64,000 nucleotides of DNA from Saccharopolyspora endophytica. Its GTDB lineage: Bacteria; Actinomycetota; Actinomycetes; Mycobacteriales; Pseudonocardiaceae. The notes beneath the pieces were generated by a model. That model ran no database searches, was not told the DNA's origin, and saw only the letters and a list, made by a program, of their open reading frames with translations. The position numbers and the translations under genes are program-made. Positions 26,934 through 38,026 of this stretch are shown one piece after another. The stretch is from assembly GCF_018070075.1 (NCBI RefSeq), contig NZ_JAGPXE010000001.1, positions 248,001 through 312,000 of the forward strand. Direction: 5' to 3'. How positions within the stretch are numbered: position 1 is the stretch's first letter; every line of letters begins with the position of its first letter.

Positions 26934-27476
26934 GTGGTGAACGAGAAGCAGCGCTCCGAACTGGCCCGTCTGGTCAAAGAGCTCGCGGTGGTGCACGGCA
27001 AGGTGACGTTGTCCTCCGGCAAGGAGGCCGACTACTACGTGGACCTGCGCCGGGCGACCCTGCAGCACCAGGCGGCCCCGCTGATCGGGAGTCTGCTGCG
27101 GCAGATCACCGCTGACTGGGACTACACGGCCGTCGGCGGGCTGACCCTGGGCGCCGACCCGGTCGCCGCGGCCATGATGCACGCCGACGGTCCCGCGCTG
27201 GACAGCTTCGTGGTGCGCAAGTCCGCGAAGGCCCACGGCATGCAGCGCCAGATCGAGGGACCGGACATCACCGGCAGGCGGGTGCTGGCCGTGGAGGACA
27301 CCTCGACCACCGGCGGCAGCGTGCTCATCGCCGTGGAGGCGCTGCGCGAAGCGGGCGCCGAGGTGGTCGGCGTGGCGACCGTCGTCGACCGCGACACCGG
27401 GGCTCGCGAGGCCATCGAGGAAGCGGGACTGCCCTACCGCACGTTGCTGGGGCTGTCCGACCTCGGACTGGCGTGA
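26934..27476 (+). CDS. pyrE: Orotate phosphoribosyltransferase
   Basis: A 180-residue PyrE, which joins orotate to PRPP to make OMP in pyrimidine biosynthesis. The type I phosphoribosyltransferase PRPP loop is VLAVEDTSTTGGS, and the family N-terminal motif is SSGKEADYYVDLR. A K-A-H-G loop (RKSAKAHGMQRQIEG) matches the mobile catalytic loop. GTG 26934 has TATCCT (26920-26925) 8 bases upstream, so it may be leaderless; GTG 26937 is equally possible. It overlaps the next gene by 4 bases (GTGA). Confidence 0.95.
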   Translation: MVNEKQRSELARLVKELAVVHGKVTLSSGKEADYYVDLRRATLQHQAAPLIGSLLRQITADWDYTAVGGLTLGADPVAAAMMHADGPALDSFVVRKSAKAHGMQRQIEGPDITGRRVLAVEDTSTTGGSVLIAVEALREAGAEVVGVATVVDRDTGAREAIEEAGLPYRTLLGLSDLGLA

Positions 27477-28117
27477 GCGAGGACGTCGGGCCCACCGAGT
27501 GGGGCACCAGCGTCGGCGTCGGCCCGTGGGAGGGCCCCTGGCCGGACGACGAGCGCTACGACCCGGAGCTGCTGGAGCACGGTGACCGGCGCAACGTCGT
27601 CGACCACTACCGGTACTGGAAGCGGGAGGCGATCGTCGCCGACCTGGACCAGCGGCGGCACGACTTCCACGTGGCCATCGAGAACTTCCAGCACGACCAC
27701 AACATCGGCACGGTGGTGCGCACCGCCAACGCGTTCCTTGCGGAGGCGGTGCACATCGTGGGTCGCCGCCGCTGGAACCGTCGCGGCGCGATGGTGACCG
27801 ACCGCTACCAGCACGTCCACCACCACCCGGACGTCGAGTCGCTGACCGCGTGGGCGCGGGAAGCGGGCCTGGCGATCGTGGCGGTGGACAACACGCCGGG
27901 GGCGATCCCGGTGGAGCGCGCGGAGCTGCCGCGACGGTGCGTGCTGCTGTTCGGCCAGGAGGGGCCCGGGCTGCACGAGGAGTCCCGCCGCGAGGCCGAC
28001 CTGGTGGTCTCCATCGCGCAGTTCGGCTCCACCCGGTCGATCAACGCCGGCGTCGCCGCGGGCGTGGTCATGCACACCTGGGTGCAGCAGCACGCGGACC
28101 TCGGCCTGGCGTGGTGA
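27473..28117 (+). CDS. SpoU/TrmH-family RNA 2'-O-methyltransferase
   Basis: A 214-residue methylase of the SPOUT class, which methylates ribose in tRNA or rRNA using S-adenosylmethionine. The three family motifs are visible: FQHDHNIGTVVRTANAF (about 79-95), LLFGQEGPGL, and SIAQFGSTRSINAGVAAG that forms the knotted cofactor site. It starts with GTG overlapping the pyrE stop, so the two are cotranscribed, an arrangement also seen in mycobacteria. The modified nucleotide is not predictable. A bidirectional terminator follows. Confidence 0.92.
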   Translation: MSEDVGPTEWGTSVGVGPWEGPWPDDERYDPELLEHGDRRNVVDHYRYWKREAIVADLDQRRHDFHVAIENFQHDHNIGTVVRTANAFLAEAVHIVGRRRWNRRGAMVTDRYQHVHHHPDVESLTAWAREAGLAIVAVDNTPGAIPVERAELPRRCVLLFGQEGPGLHEESRREADLVVSIAQFGSTRSINAGVAAGVVMHTWVQQHADLGLAW

Positions 28118-28156
28118 GCTGCGGGCGGTTCGGACCCGAACCGACCCCGGACGCGA

Positions 28157-28192
28157 AAGAAGAGCCGGACCCGATGGGTGCCGGCTCTTCTT
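28157..28192. terminator. Bidirectional terminator between TrmH-type and DedA genes
   Basis: A perfect 12-bp stem (28157-28168 with 28181-28192) flanked by A-rich and T-rich ends. It lies between two convergent genes and can serve both. Confidence 0.82.
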
Positions 28193-28204
28193 CCGAGGGT
28201 TCCG

Positions 28205-28876
28205 TCAGGCCGCTTCGCGGGCCTTCTCGCGGCGTCCCTTGATGTACTCGATGATGATCGGCACGATCGAGATCACGACGATGATGATGGCCATGGCCTC
28301 GATGTTGTTCCGGATCCACGGGATGTTGCCCAGGAAGAACCCGAGCAGCGTCATGCTCAGGGTCCAGGCCACACCGCCGATGGCCGAGTAGCTGAAGAAC
28401 TTCCTCTGGTCCATCTGCCCGATGCCGGCCACCGCCGTGATGAACGTGCGGACGATCGGCACGAAGCGGGCCAGGATGATCGCGCGGGCGCCGTACTTCT
28501 CGAAGAACGCGTGCGTCTTGTCGACGTGCTCGCGCTTGAACAGCTTCGAGTCGGGCTTGTTGAACATCGCCGGGCCGACCTTGCGCCCGATCCAGTACCC
28601 GGTCACGTTGCCGACGAAGGCGCACACCGCCAGCAGCACGCAGACCAGCCAGATCGGCGTGTTGATCGCGCCGATGGCGACGAACATGCCGGTCACGAAC
28701 AGCAGCGAGTCACCCGGCAGGAAGAAGCCGATGAGCAGACCGCATTCGGCGAAGATGATCAGGCAGACGCCGATCAGCGCGAACGGGCCGAGACCAGAGA
28801 CGATGTTCTCCGGATTCAGCCAATCCGGAAGCAGAGCGAGCGCGGGCTGTGCCGCGGCGGCGAATTCGGACGTCAC
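28205..28876 (-). CDS. DedA-family membrane protein
   Basis: A membrane protein of about 223 residues from the DedA/SNARE-associated family, whose members act in lipid carrier recycling and membrane homeostasis. The family core is visible: ECGLLIGFFLPGDSLLFVTG (an E followed by GFFLPGD), then FGNVTGYWIGRKVG-like segment VGNVTGYWIGRKVG and RFVPIVRTFITAVAGIGQM. Start is uncertain: GTG 28876 is used, TTG 28885 lies 3 codons upstream, and neither has a strong ribosome site. It is single and convergent with the TrmH-type gene. Confidence 0.9.
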   Translation of the reverse strand: MTSEFAAAAQPALALLPDWLNPENIVSGLGPFALIGVCLIIFAECGLLIGFFLPGDSLLFVTGMFVAIGAINTPIWLVCVLLAVCAFVGNVTGYWIGRKVGPAMFNKPDSKLFKREHVDKTHAFFEKYGARAIILARFVPIVRTFITAVAGIGQMDQRKFFSYSAIGGVAWTLSMTLLGFFLGNIPWIRNNIEAMAIIIVVISIVPIIIEYIKGRREKAREAA

Positions 28877-28955
28877 GCTTGCCAACGGTACCGTGACGCC
28901 GCTTCGCCCGGATTTCGGGAGAGCTGCGGGACATCAACGCAGCGCACACCCACGA

Positions 28956-29141
28956 TCACCCAATGGGGTAAAGGACTGTGACGCCCGCCGCGAGCAATCC
29001 GGACAGGAGTCCCAGAACGATCACGAAGAGCAGCACTCCCGTGGGAGTGGCTCGCAGCGTGCGCTGCGACGAGGAGGGCCGACCGCCCGCTCGCGCCCGT
29101 AACGCGGCGGACAGCGCGTCCTCGGTTTCCCGGCCGTTCAT
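28956..29141 (-). CDS. Small single-span membrane protein
   Basis: A 61-residue protein with a hydrophilic, arginine-rich N-terminal half and one transmembrane helix (GVLLFVIVLGLLSGLLAAGV, residues 35-54). The N half would be cytoplasmic by the positive-inside rule. I do not recognise a named family. ATG 29141 has no strong ribosome site. It lies between DedA and nagA genes on the same strand. Confidence 0.6.
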   Translation of the reverse strand: MNGRETEDALSAALRARAGGRPSSSQRTLRATPTGVLLFVIVLGLLSGLLAAGVTVLYPIG

Positions 29142-29197
29142 CCCCCGACCCTAACCAGCCGCCCGGCCGAACGGCTGCAGATCGGCGATGCAGCAGG

Positions 29198-30343
29198 TCA
29201 CGAGGGTTGGGTGAGCCAACGGCCGCCGTGCATGACGCCCTGCAGGTCCAGGTCGTCACCGAGCACGACCATGTTCGCCTCCGCGCCCGGGCGGATCTCG
29301 CCCACGTCGGCCAGCCCGAGCCGCCGCGCCGGGTTCGTCGAGGTGGCCGCGACCGCGGCGGGCACGGACAGCCCGCAGCTGCGCACCAGGTTGCGGAACG
29401 CGGCGTCCATGGTCAGCGTGCTGCCGGCCAGCGAGCCGTCGGCCAGGCGGGGCTCGCCGTCGACGACGGTCACCGGCAGCGCGCCCAGCTCGTAGGTGCC
29501 GTCACCGGCTCCGGTGGCGCTGATGGCGTCGGTGACCAGGATCGTCCGGTCGGTTCCGGCGTGGGTGGCGGCCAGCCGGGCGACGGTCGGGTGCAGGTGC
29601 ACCAGGTCGCAGATCAGCTCCACACTGACCCGCTCGTCGTCCAGCAGCGCGCCGACCGGTCCGGGTTCGCGGTGGTGCAGCGGGCGCATGCCGTTGAACA
29701 GGTGCGTCGCCACGGTCGCTCCGGCGTCCACGGCCTCCAGCACCTGGTCGGCGACCGCGTCGGTGTGCCCGACGGCCGCGATCGCACCGCCGTCGACCAG
29801 CTGCCGGACCGCGTCCCGCGAACCGGGCAGCTCGGGCGCGAGGGTGACCATCCGGACCGCGCCGCGGCCGGCGTCGAGCAGCTGGCGGACGTCGTCGGCC
29901 TCCGGCGCGCGCAGCGCCTCCGGAGCGTGCGCGCCGCAGCGGGCGTGCGAGAGGAACGGTCCTTCCAGGTGAACTCCGGCCAGCAGGCCGTCGGCGGTCA
30001 GCTCGGCCAGCGTGGCGATCTGCTTGACCAGCTCCGGCACCGGCGCGGACACCAGGCTCGCCAGCATCGTGGTGGTGCCGTGCGCGCGGTGGTGGGCCAC
30101 CGCGGTCTCGGTCTGCTCGGGTTCGAGGGAGGTGAACGAACCGCCGCCACCGCCGTGGCAGTGGATGTCCACGAAGCCCGGCACCAGCCAGCGCCCGGAC
30201 AGCTCGATCGCCGGGCCCTGGGGGACGGCGCCGTCGCCGACGGCGGCGATCTTGCCCGCGGACACCCGCACCCAGCCCGGTTGCGCGACTCCGCCCGGGG
30301 TGACGACCCGCGCGCCGGTGAGGATCAGTTCGGCAGTGTTCAC
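29198..30343 (-). CDS. nagA: N-acetylglucosamine-6-phosphate deacetylase
   Basis: A 381-residue amidohydrolase that converts GlcNAc-6-phosphate to glucosamine-6-phosphate plus acetate in aminosugar catabolism. Metal and substrate motifs: HCHGGGG (about residue 61), HLEGPF, GHTDA, THLFNGM and the catalytic aspartate in VTDAIS. GTG 30343 opens the gene (reads MNTAELILTG). A DasR-like site 28 bp upstream (30371-30386) indicates repression lifted by glucosamine-6-phosphate. It is monocistronic apart from the small membrane gene 56 bp downstream. Confidence 0.95.
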   Translation of the reverse strand: MNTAELILTGARVVTPGGVAQPGWVRVSAGKIAAVGDGAVPQGPAIELSGRWLVPGFVDIHCHGGGGGSFTSLEPEQTETAVAHHRAHGTTTMLASLVSAPVPELVKQIATLAELTADGLLAGVHLEGPFLSHARCGAHAPEALRAPEADDVRQLLDAGRGAVRMVTLAPELPGSRDAVRQLVDGGAIAAVGHTDAVADQVLEAVDAGATVATHLFNGMRPLHHREPGPVGALLDDERVSVELICDLVHLHPTVARLAATHAGTDRTILVTDAISATGAGDGTYELGALPVTVVDGEPRLADGSLAGSTLTMDAAFRNLVRSCGLSVPAAVAATSTNPARRLGLADVGEIRPGAEANMVVLGDDLDLQGVMHGGRWLTQPS

Positions 30344-30370
30344 AACGACGATCCTCCGCCAAACGCGAGC

Positions 30371-30386
30371 AGTGGTCTACACCAAA
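30371..30386. promoter_or_regulatory. DasR-responsive element upstream of nagA
   Basis: AGTGGTCTACACCAAA agrees with the DasR consensus AGTGGTCTAGACCACT at 13 of 16 positions, counting left to right. It is 28 bp before nagA, a known DasR target in Streptomyces and Saccharopolyspora, so the match to site and target agree. Confidence 0.8.
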
Positions 30387-30477
30387 ATCGGTGTTTTACG
30401 GCTCAGCCGAACCCGCTGAACCGGTCACGGACGGTGAGACCGGAGGGAATGTCTGATTCGCCGAATATAGACCGTCG

Positions 30478-31047
30478 TCAGCTCGCGATGTGCTTCTGCA
30501 ACGCCTCCAGGGCGCGGCTCGCCGTCGACTTGACGGTGCCCTTGGAGACGCCGGTCGCCTCGGCGATCTCGGCCTCCGACAGGTTGCCGTAGTAGCGCAG
30601 CACCAGCACCTCGCGCTGCCTGCGCGGCAGCTTGCCCAGCGCGTCCACCACCGCCTGGTGCTCGGCGGTGAGCATCGCCAGCGACTCCGCGGAACGCGCG
30701 TTGGCCTGGTGCGGCGGCTGGTACTCGCGGGCGGTCTTGCGGCGGCGCAGCATCGAGCGGGAACCGTTGACGACCGCCGTGCGCAGGTAGGCGATCGCGG
30801 CGTTGGCGTCGCGCAGCCCGGACCAGTTCCGGTAGAGCCCGGTGAAGGCCTCCTGGACCACGTCCTCGGCGCTGCTGATGTCGTCGACCAGCAGGATCGC
30901 CAGCCGGACCATCCGCATCCGCTGCTGCTTGTAGATGTCCTCCAGGGACAGCGGTTGCTGAGTCTCCCGGTGGACTCCGTCCAACTTGCGCAGGGTGCCG
31001 AAGGTCTTCTCGACGCTGCGCTCGATCCCTTCCGAATCACCGCCCAT
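30478..31047 (-). CDS. ECF sigma factor (SigE-like family)
   Basis: A 189-residue extracytoplasmic-function sigma factor. Region 2 is at about 38-105 (MRMVRLAILLVDDISSAEDV, then VQEAFTGLYRNW). Region 4 is at about 135-185 (LPRRQREVLVLRYYGNLSEA and the DNA-binding EIAEATGVSKGTVKSTASRA). A 35-residue N-terminal extension precedes region 2. ATG 31047 is the start. No anti-sigma gene lies beside it: the neighbours are nagA and a divergent YciI protein, so control may be transcriptional or the partner is elsewhere. Confidence 0.87.
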   Translation of the reverse strand: MGGDSEGIERSVEKTFGTLRKLDGVHRETQQPLSLEDIYKQQRMRMVRLAILLVDDISSAEDVVQEAFTGLYRNWSGLRDANAAIAYLRTAVVNGSRSMLRRRKTAREYQPPHQANARSAESLAMLTAEHQAVVDALGKLPRRQREVLVLRYYGNLSEAEIAEATGVSKGTVKSTASRALEALQKHIAS

Positions 31048-31141
31048 GATCGAAGAACTTACCGGGCGAGGATGGGTTCGCGGGGCGGGTTCGGGTTAGC
31101 GTCCATGACGATCGTTGAATCCGCCGCTAGGGAGGCAGAAC

Positions 31142-31420
31142 ATGGCGAGGTTCGTTGTCGAGCTGGTCTACGGGCCCGACGAGGACAAGAGGCTGGAGGT
31201 CCGCCCGGAGCACCGCGAGTACTCGCGAGGACTGGCCGAGCGGGGCACGCTGCTGGCCGGCGGGCCCTACACCGACGGCAAGGGCGCGCAGATCATCTAC
31301 GAGACCGCCGACGAGGCCGAGCTCCAGGACGTCCTGGCCGCCGACCCGTACACCAAGGCCGGGGTGATCGCCTCGACCACCATCCGCCAGTGGGAAGTCG
31401 TCACCGGCGCTTGGCTGTAG
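31142..31420 (+). CDS. YciI-family protein
   Basis: A 92-residue alpha/beta ferredoxin-like protein of the YciI family. The signature is LAERGTLLAGGPYTDGKGAQ, followed by DPYTKAGVIASTTIRQW, with conserved H (EHREYSRGL) and D residues that line the presumed active site. Characterised YciI members are rare and include a dehalogenase-like activity, so no reaction is assigned. ATG 31142 has GGGAGG upstream. Divergent from the sigma factor. Confidence 0.82.
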   Translation: MARFVVELVYGPDEDKRLEVRPEHREYSRGLAERGTLLAGGPYTDGKGAQIIYETADEAELQDVLAADPYTKAGVIASTTIRQWEVVTGAWL

Positions 31421-31628
31421 GCGGCGGGTGCTCCAGCGTGTGAGTATGTGCACAGGATCGTTTTCTGAATCCTTGCACCAACTTTTCAAAACAACACCGC
31501 TGGGGCACTGTGACGCGCGAAAGAGTGGTATGTGCCCCGACGCGCCGCGGACGGTGCGCTGGGGTTCCTAGGATGCTGCGCGATCTCGCGTCACTTCACG
31601 ACCGAACTCCATCTGAGGAGGATGACCG

Positions 31629-32663
<1,035 letters not shown>

Positions 32664-32685
32664 CGTTTCCTGTTCCTGCTGCTCG

Positions 32686-32863
32686 TTCTGCGTGGCGGTG
32701 CGGGTGGCGGAACCTGACACGCCTTCTGGCTCCGGGATCCGCGACTTGAGTATGTCGAATACGCGGCGCTGCGGCTGTCCTCCCCAGAAGACGTGTCAGA
32801 ACCCGCGGCGGTGCCGGTTGCTCAGGTGGTGAAGGAGGAACCGGCTTCGCCGGTTGCCTGACG
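32686..32863 (-). repeat. LSE copy 4
   Basis: Full-length LSE 22 bases after fba, before the co-directional DUF3151 gene. Long stem ctgacacgccttctgg (32714-32729) pairs with 32784-32799, 15 of 16; the odd pair is G.T on minus. Terminal hairpin aaccggc-gaa-gccggtt (minus strand) differs from other copies in both arms together. The plus strand carries a perfect Shine-Dalgarno-like aaggagg, with no start codon after it. Confidence 0.87.
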
Positions 32864-32886
32864 TTTGTTGGCTTGGTTGTTGTTCT

Positions 32887-32921
32887 GACGGTCCGTCTGC
32901 CCTGTGGGTGGACGGACCGTC
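32887..32921. terminator. Hairpin downstream of fba and LSE copy 4
   Basis: An 11-bp stem (32887-32897 with 32911-32921) and 13-base loop in the fba-DUF3151 gap. It can act as the fba terminator but has only a modest T-rich tail. Confidence 0.6.
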
Positions 32922-32952
32922 GTCGTCTTGGGTGAAGTGCGAGGATGAGGGC

Positions 32953-33363
32953 ATGACGAGGAATCTGTTGGAGCCGCCGGAGACGCTGCTGCCGGAGAGC
33001 CCGGAGGCGCAGGGCGCCCTGGACGCAGGCACCGACCCCGCCGAGGTCGCCGCGCAGCACCCGGCGTTCAGCGCCGCTTGGGCCGCGCTCGCCGACAACG
33101 CGCTGAACAGCGGGGAGAACATCGCCGCGTACGCCTACGCGCGCACCGGGTACCACCGCGGCCTGGACGCCCTGCGCCGCTCGGGCTGGAAGGGCTTCGG
33201 CCCGGTCCCGTGGCGCCACGAGCCCAACCGCGGCGTGCTCCGCTCGATCGCGGCACTGGCCAAGGCGGCTCGCGCCATCGGCGAGACCGAGGAGTTCGAC
33301 CGCTGCCGCCAGCTCCTCGAGGACAGCGACCCGGCCTCCCTGGAAGCCAACGACCTCGCCTGA
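32953..33363 (+). CDS. DUF3151 family protein
   Basis: A 136-residue conserved actinobacterial protein of unknown function. The family pattern is visible: an N-terminal LLEPPETLLPESPEA, then ALADNALNSGENIAAYAYAR and YHRGLDALRRSGWKGFGPVP. It is predicted soluble and mostly helical. Its location just after fba mirrors Rv0360c beside Rv0363c in Mycobacterium. ATG 32953 has a GAGGAT stretch just upstream. A hairpin with one bulge follows at 33370-33415. Confidence 0.85.
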   Translation: MTRNLLEPPETLLPESPEAQGALDAGTDPAEVAAQHPAFSAAWAALADNALNSGENIAAYAYARTGYHRGLDALRRSGWKGFGPVPWRHEPNRGVLRSIAALAKAARAIGETEEFDRCRQLLEDSDPASLEANDLA

Positions 33364-33369
33364 CGACCG

Positions 33370-33415
33370 CGAACCCGGCCCCGCGCGAACCCGCTGTCCG
33401 CACGGGGCCGGTTCG
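33370..33415 (+). terminator. Hairpin after DUF3151 gene
   Basis: A 13-bp stem with one bulged base (33370-33383 with 33403-33415), 6 bases after the DUF3151 stop. The T tail is poor, so strength is uncertain. Confidence 0.55.
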
Positions 33416-33449
33416 TCGTGCCCGGGTCCCGCACGTCCCGGGTGGACCG

Positions 33450-33489
33450 GATATCAGTGGAATTCCGGACCCCGATTTCCACTGAGATC
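33450..33489. repeat. P3 palindrome cluster, locus G (two units)
   Basis: gatatc-agtg-gaattc (33450-33465) and gatttc-cact-gagatc (33474-33489), both imperfect. They lie between the DUF3151 and FUSC genes. The 4-base centres are each other's reverse complement, so the two units point in opposite directions. Confidence 0.7.
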
Positions 33490-33536
33490 CGGGACCGCCC
33501 GGCGGGCGCGGGCGTTCGGTGGCGGAGGATGGTGTC

Positions 33537-34625
33537 GTGCTGCGTTTGCGTGAGGAGTTGACCCGCCGGCTCCGGCGGTTGCTGCGCACCGGTGTGCCGA
33601 TCGTCCAGTGCGCGCTGGCCGCCGGCGTGGCCTGGTTCCTCGCGCACGACATCGTCGGGCACGTCGCGCCGTTCTTCGCCCCCATCGCCGCGGTGATCTC
33701 GCTGGGCGTCTCGCTCGGGCAGCGGATGCGGCGAGCCCTGGAACTCGTCGTCGGCGTGAGCATCGGCGTCGGCGTCGGCGACGTCCTGATCTCGGTGATC
33801 GGCACCGGGACCTGGCAGATCGCGCTGGTCGTCGCGCTGGCGATGTCCACCGCCGTGCTGCTGGACAGCGGCGGCGTGATCGTCCTGCAGGCCGCGTCAT
33901 CGTCCGTGCTGGTCGCGACGCTGCTGCCGCCCGCCACGGCCGGCGGGCTGACGCGGATGCTCGACGCCGCGATCGGCGGGCTGGTCGGCTTCGCCGTCGC
34001 CGCGCTGCTGCCCGCCAACCCCCTCGCGGTCGCGCACCGCAACGGTCGCGTCGTGCTGGGGGCGCTCGCCGACGCGCTGCGCGGGGTCGCGAGCGCGGTC
34101 GCGCACCGCGACGTGTCCATGGCCGCCGACGTGCTGGCCGACGCCCGCAAGAGCCACAAGTCCGTCGAGGAGTTCCGCGCAGCGCTGGAGGCCGGGGCCG
34201 AGATCGCCCGGTTCGCGCCGATCCGCTGGCGCAGGCGCGGCGACCTGGATCGCTACGAAACCGCCGCCACACCCGTCGACCGCGCGCTGCGCAACACGCG
34301 CGTGCTGGCCCGGCGGGCGCTGGCCGCGCTGCGCGACGAAGAACCCGTTCCACGCCCGCTACCGGGCATGCTGGAGGAGCTCGCGGGAACCGTGGTGCTG
34401 CTGCGCGACGAGCTGGCCAGCGGCAAGGATCCGCTGCAGGCCAGGGAAGCCGCGCGCTCGGTCGCCAAGAAGTCCACAGTGGAACTGCTGGGCGAGGGCG
34501 ACTTCTCGATGCAGGTCGTGGTCCTGCAGGTGCGCTCGATCGCCGTCGACCTGCTGCAGGCCTCCGGCCTGACCCGCACCGAAGCCGTCGCGGCCCTGCC
34601 GCCACTCCACCCGGACGAGGGCTAA
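33537..34625 (+). CDS. FUSC-family membrane protein
   Basis: A 362-residue protein. The N-terminal 150 residues hold several membrane helices (VQCALAAGVAWFLAHDIVGH, then ALVVALAMSTAVLLDSGG) of the fusaric acid resistance/aromatic acid exporter-like family, often involved in efflux or in cell-envelope transport. The rest is a cytoplasmic helical region. GTG 33537 is chosen since GGAGG at 33524-33528 sits 8 bases upstream; GTG 33519 is in frame but lacks a ribosome site. Transported compound unknown. LSE copy 5 begins 9 bases after the stop. Confidence 0.82.
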   Translation: MLRLREELTRRLRRLLRTGVPIVQCALAAGVAWFLAHDIVGHVAPFFAPIAAVISLGVSLGQRMRRALELVVGVSIGVGVGDVLISVIGTGTWQIALVVALAMSTAVLLDSGGVIVLQAASSSVLVATLLPPATAGGLTRMLDAAIGGLVGFAVAALLPANPLAVAHRNGRVVLGALADALRGVASAVAHRDVSMAADVLADARKSHKSVEEFRAALEAGAEIARFAPIRWRRRGDLDRYETAATPVDRALRNTRVLARRALAALRDEEPVPRPLPGMLEELAGTVVLLRDELASGKDPLQAREAARSVAKKSTVELLGEGDFSMQVVVLQVRSIAVDLLQASGLTRTEAVAALPPLHPDEG

Positions 34626-34634
34626 GAGCTGCTT

Positions 34635-34808
34635 GAGTATGCGGCGGAGCCGCATACTCTTCCACCACCCGAGGCGCTGGCAGCGCCGCGGGTTCGCCAG
34701 CGCCTTCGTGGCGAGTTCGCCGGGACGCCGCGTATTCGAATACTCAAGGAGCGGCGCACGGAGTCCACGGAGGCGCTCAGGTTCCGCCACCCGCACCGCC
34801 ACGCAAAG
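34635..34808 (+). repeat. LSE copy 5
   Basis: Full-length LSE 9 bases after the FUSC stop, between convergent genes. Terminal hairpin is the longest in the family: gagtatgcggc-gga-gccgcatactc (34635-34659). Inner stem agcgccttcgtgg (34699-34711) pairs with 34765-34777; one pair is G.T on plus. The outer three pairs are disrupted (gcc opposite cag). The apical loop is the palindrome gtattcgaatac. Confidence 0.85.
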
Positions 34809-34827
34809 CGTTTCCCCACAGCTCCGC

Positions 34828-35070
34828 TTAGGGACGGTTCAGCACCGCTGCGAGGCTGGCGTGCAGCGGCTCGTGGTCGCGGGGGTCGTGCAGCTCGCAG
34901 TCGGCTGTTGAGAGGCGGTACCACTCCTCGGCTCCGGAGTAGCGGATCCACACCTTCACCGCGCTCTGCTCGCAGGAGGTCGCCAGCTCCAAGTCGCCGG
35001 TGATCACGCCGACCTCATCGGTCATCACCCCGCCCGGGGGCGCGGTCAACGTCGTGCGCAACTCAGCCAT
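34828..35070 (-). CDS. Small protein of unknown function
   Basis: An 80-residue soluble protein without motifs that I recognise. The sequence has two cysteines (SCEQSA, DCELHD) and reads like a small beta domain. ATG 35070 begins a frame of normal codon bias. It is convergent with the FUSC gene across LSE copy 5 and codirectional with the secreted nuclease upstream. It may be lineage-specific. Confidence 0.6.
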   Translation of the reverse strand: MAELRTTLTAPPGGVMTDEVGVITGDLELATSCEQSAVKVWIRYSGAEEWYRLSTADCELHDPRDHEPLHASLAAVLNRP

Positions 35071-35095
35071 GACGGCCAGTGTGCCTTCCTTGCGA

Positions 35096-35133
35096 GAAGA
35101 AAGCGGGCACCTCCACGCCGGGAAGTGCCCGCT
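35096..35133 (-). terminator. Terminator of the secreted nuclease gene
   Basis: On the minus strand a 9-bp stem (35133-35125 with 35110-35102) is followed by TTTCTTCT. It lies 14 bases after the stop of the nuclease gene. Confidence 0.75.
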
Positions 35134-35146
35134 GCTCCGAAGACGA

Positions 35147-35779
35147 TCAGCAGCCGTCCAGGGCGGTCTGCAGGGCGCCCTTCTCGGCTTCGGTGATGGT
35201 CAGCTGGTACTTGTGCTTGGTGCCGACCCACATCGAGGCGTAGGTGCAGTGGTAGTCGGTCGCCGGCGGCATCCAGGTGTCCGGGGTCTGGTCGCCCTTC
35301 TCCTGGTTGACGTTGTCGGTGACCGCGATGAGCTGCGGGCCCTCCAGGTCGTTGGCGAACGCCTGGCGCTGGTCCTGGGTCCACTCGGCGGCACCGGAGC
35401 GCCACGCGGCGGCCAGCGGCACGATGTGGTCGATGTCCACGTCGGACGGCTGGGTCCAGGTCTCGCCGTCGTACGGGCTGACCCAGCTGCCGGCGGTCGG
35501 GTAGCAGTCGGAGCCGACCTCGACGCCGTCGCCGTCCCGCTTGAGCACCGCTTCGCGGGTGTTGCAGTTGTCCGGCCCGTCGATCCAGTGCGGGAACTTC
35601 TCCCGGCTGTAGCCGTCCATCGAGCCCTCGGCGGCGACGGTCAGCTCAGCGAGCTCGGCCTTGGCGGTGGCCGGGTCGGGGACGCCCGGCGGCTCGGCGG
35701 CGGCCGGGATGGCGAGCCCGATGCTGATCAGTCCGGCCAGCGGCAGGGCGGTCAGGGTCGCGCGCAACGAACGTGTCAT
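35147..35779 (-). CDS. Secreted HNH-family nuclease (DUF1524 type)
   Basis: A 210-residue exported protein. Signal peptide: MTRSLRATLTALPLAGLISI and on to AAA-E at about residue 29. The mature part carries the DUF1524/HNH nuclease motif DVDIDHIVPLAAAWRSGA, with the DH pair as metal and general-base residues, and a C-terminal HCTYASMWVGTKHKYQLT segment with further catalytic residues (H, N in DNVNQEKGDQ). Cysteines (CNTR, CYPT, HCTY, GC) probably form disulfides. It would hydrolyse extracellular DNA. ATG 35779 is followed by a tidy signal peptide. It ends in its own terminator. Confidence 0.88.
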   Translation of the reverse strand: MTRSLRATLTALPLAGLISIGLAIPAAAEPPGVPDPATAKAELAELTVAAEGSMDGYSREKFPHWIDGPDNCNTREAVLKRDGDGVEVGSDCYPTAGSWVSPYDGETWTQPSDVDIDHIVPLAAAWRSGAAEWTQDQRQAFANDLEGPQLIAVTDNVNQEKGDQTPDTWMPPATDYHCTYASMWVGTKHKYQLTITEAEKGALQTALDGC

Positions 35780-35931
35780 GGCTTCCTCCGCAGTGGGCTA
35801 GATCGCCTGCTTCGTGATGACGATTGCCCACGTGGGTGGCCGATTCAATGCCGAAGAGTGGCCGGAAGGTGACATGGCGTGAAGTCGCCACCGATCGTGG
35901 TAGCAAAATGTGAATTCCACACACCCGGTGA

Positions 35932-38023
<2,092 letters not shown>

Positions 38024-38026
38024 TCC

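Noticed and set aside
32830-32840. Shine-Dalgarno-like aaggagg on the plus strand of LSE copy 4 as a real ribosome site
   Set aside because: No start codon follows at proper spacing and the next gene begins over 100 bp away.
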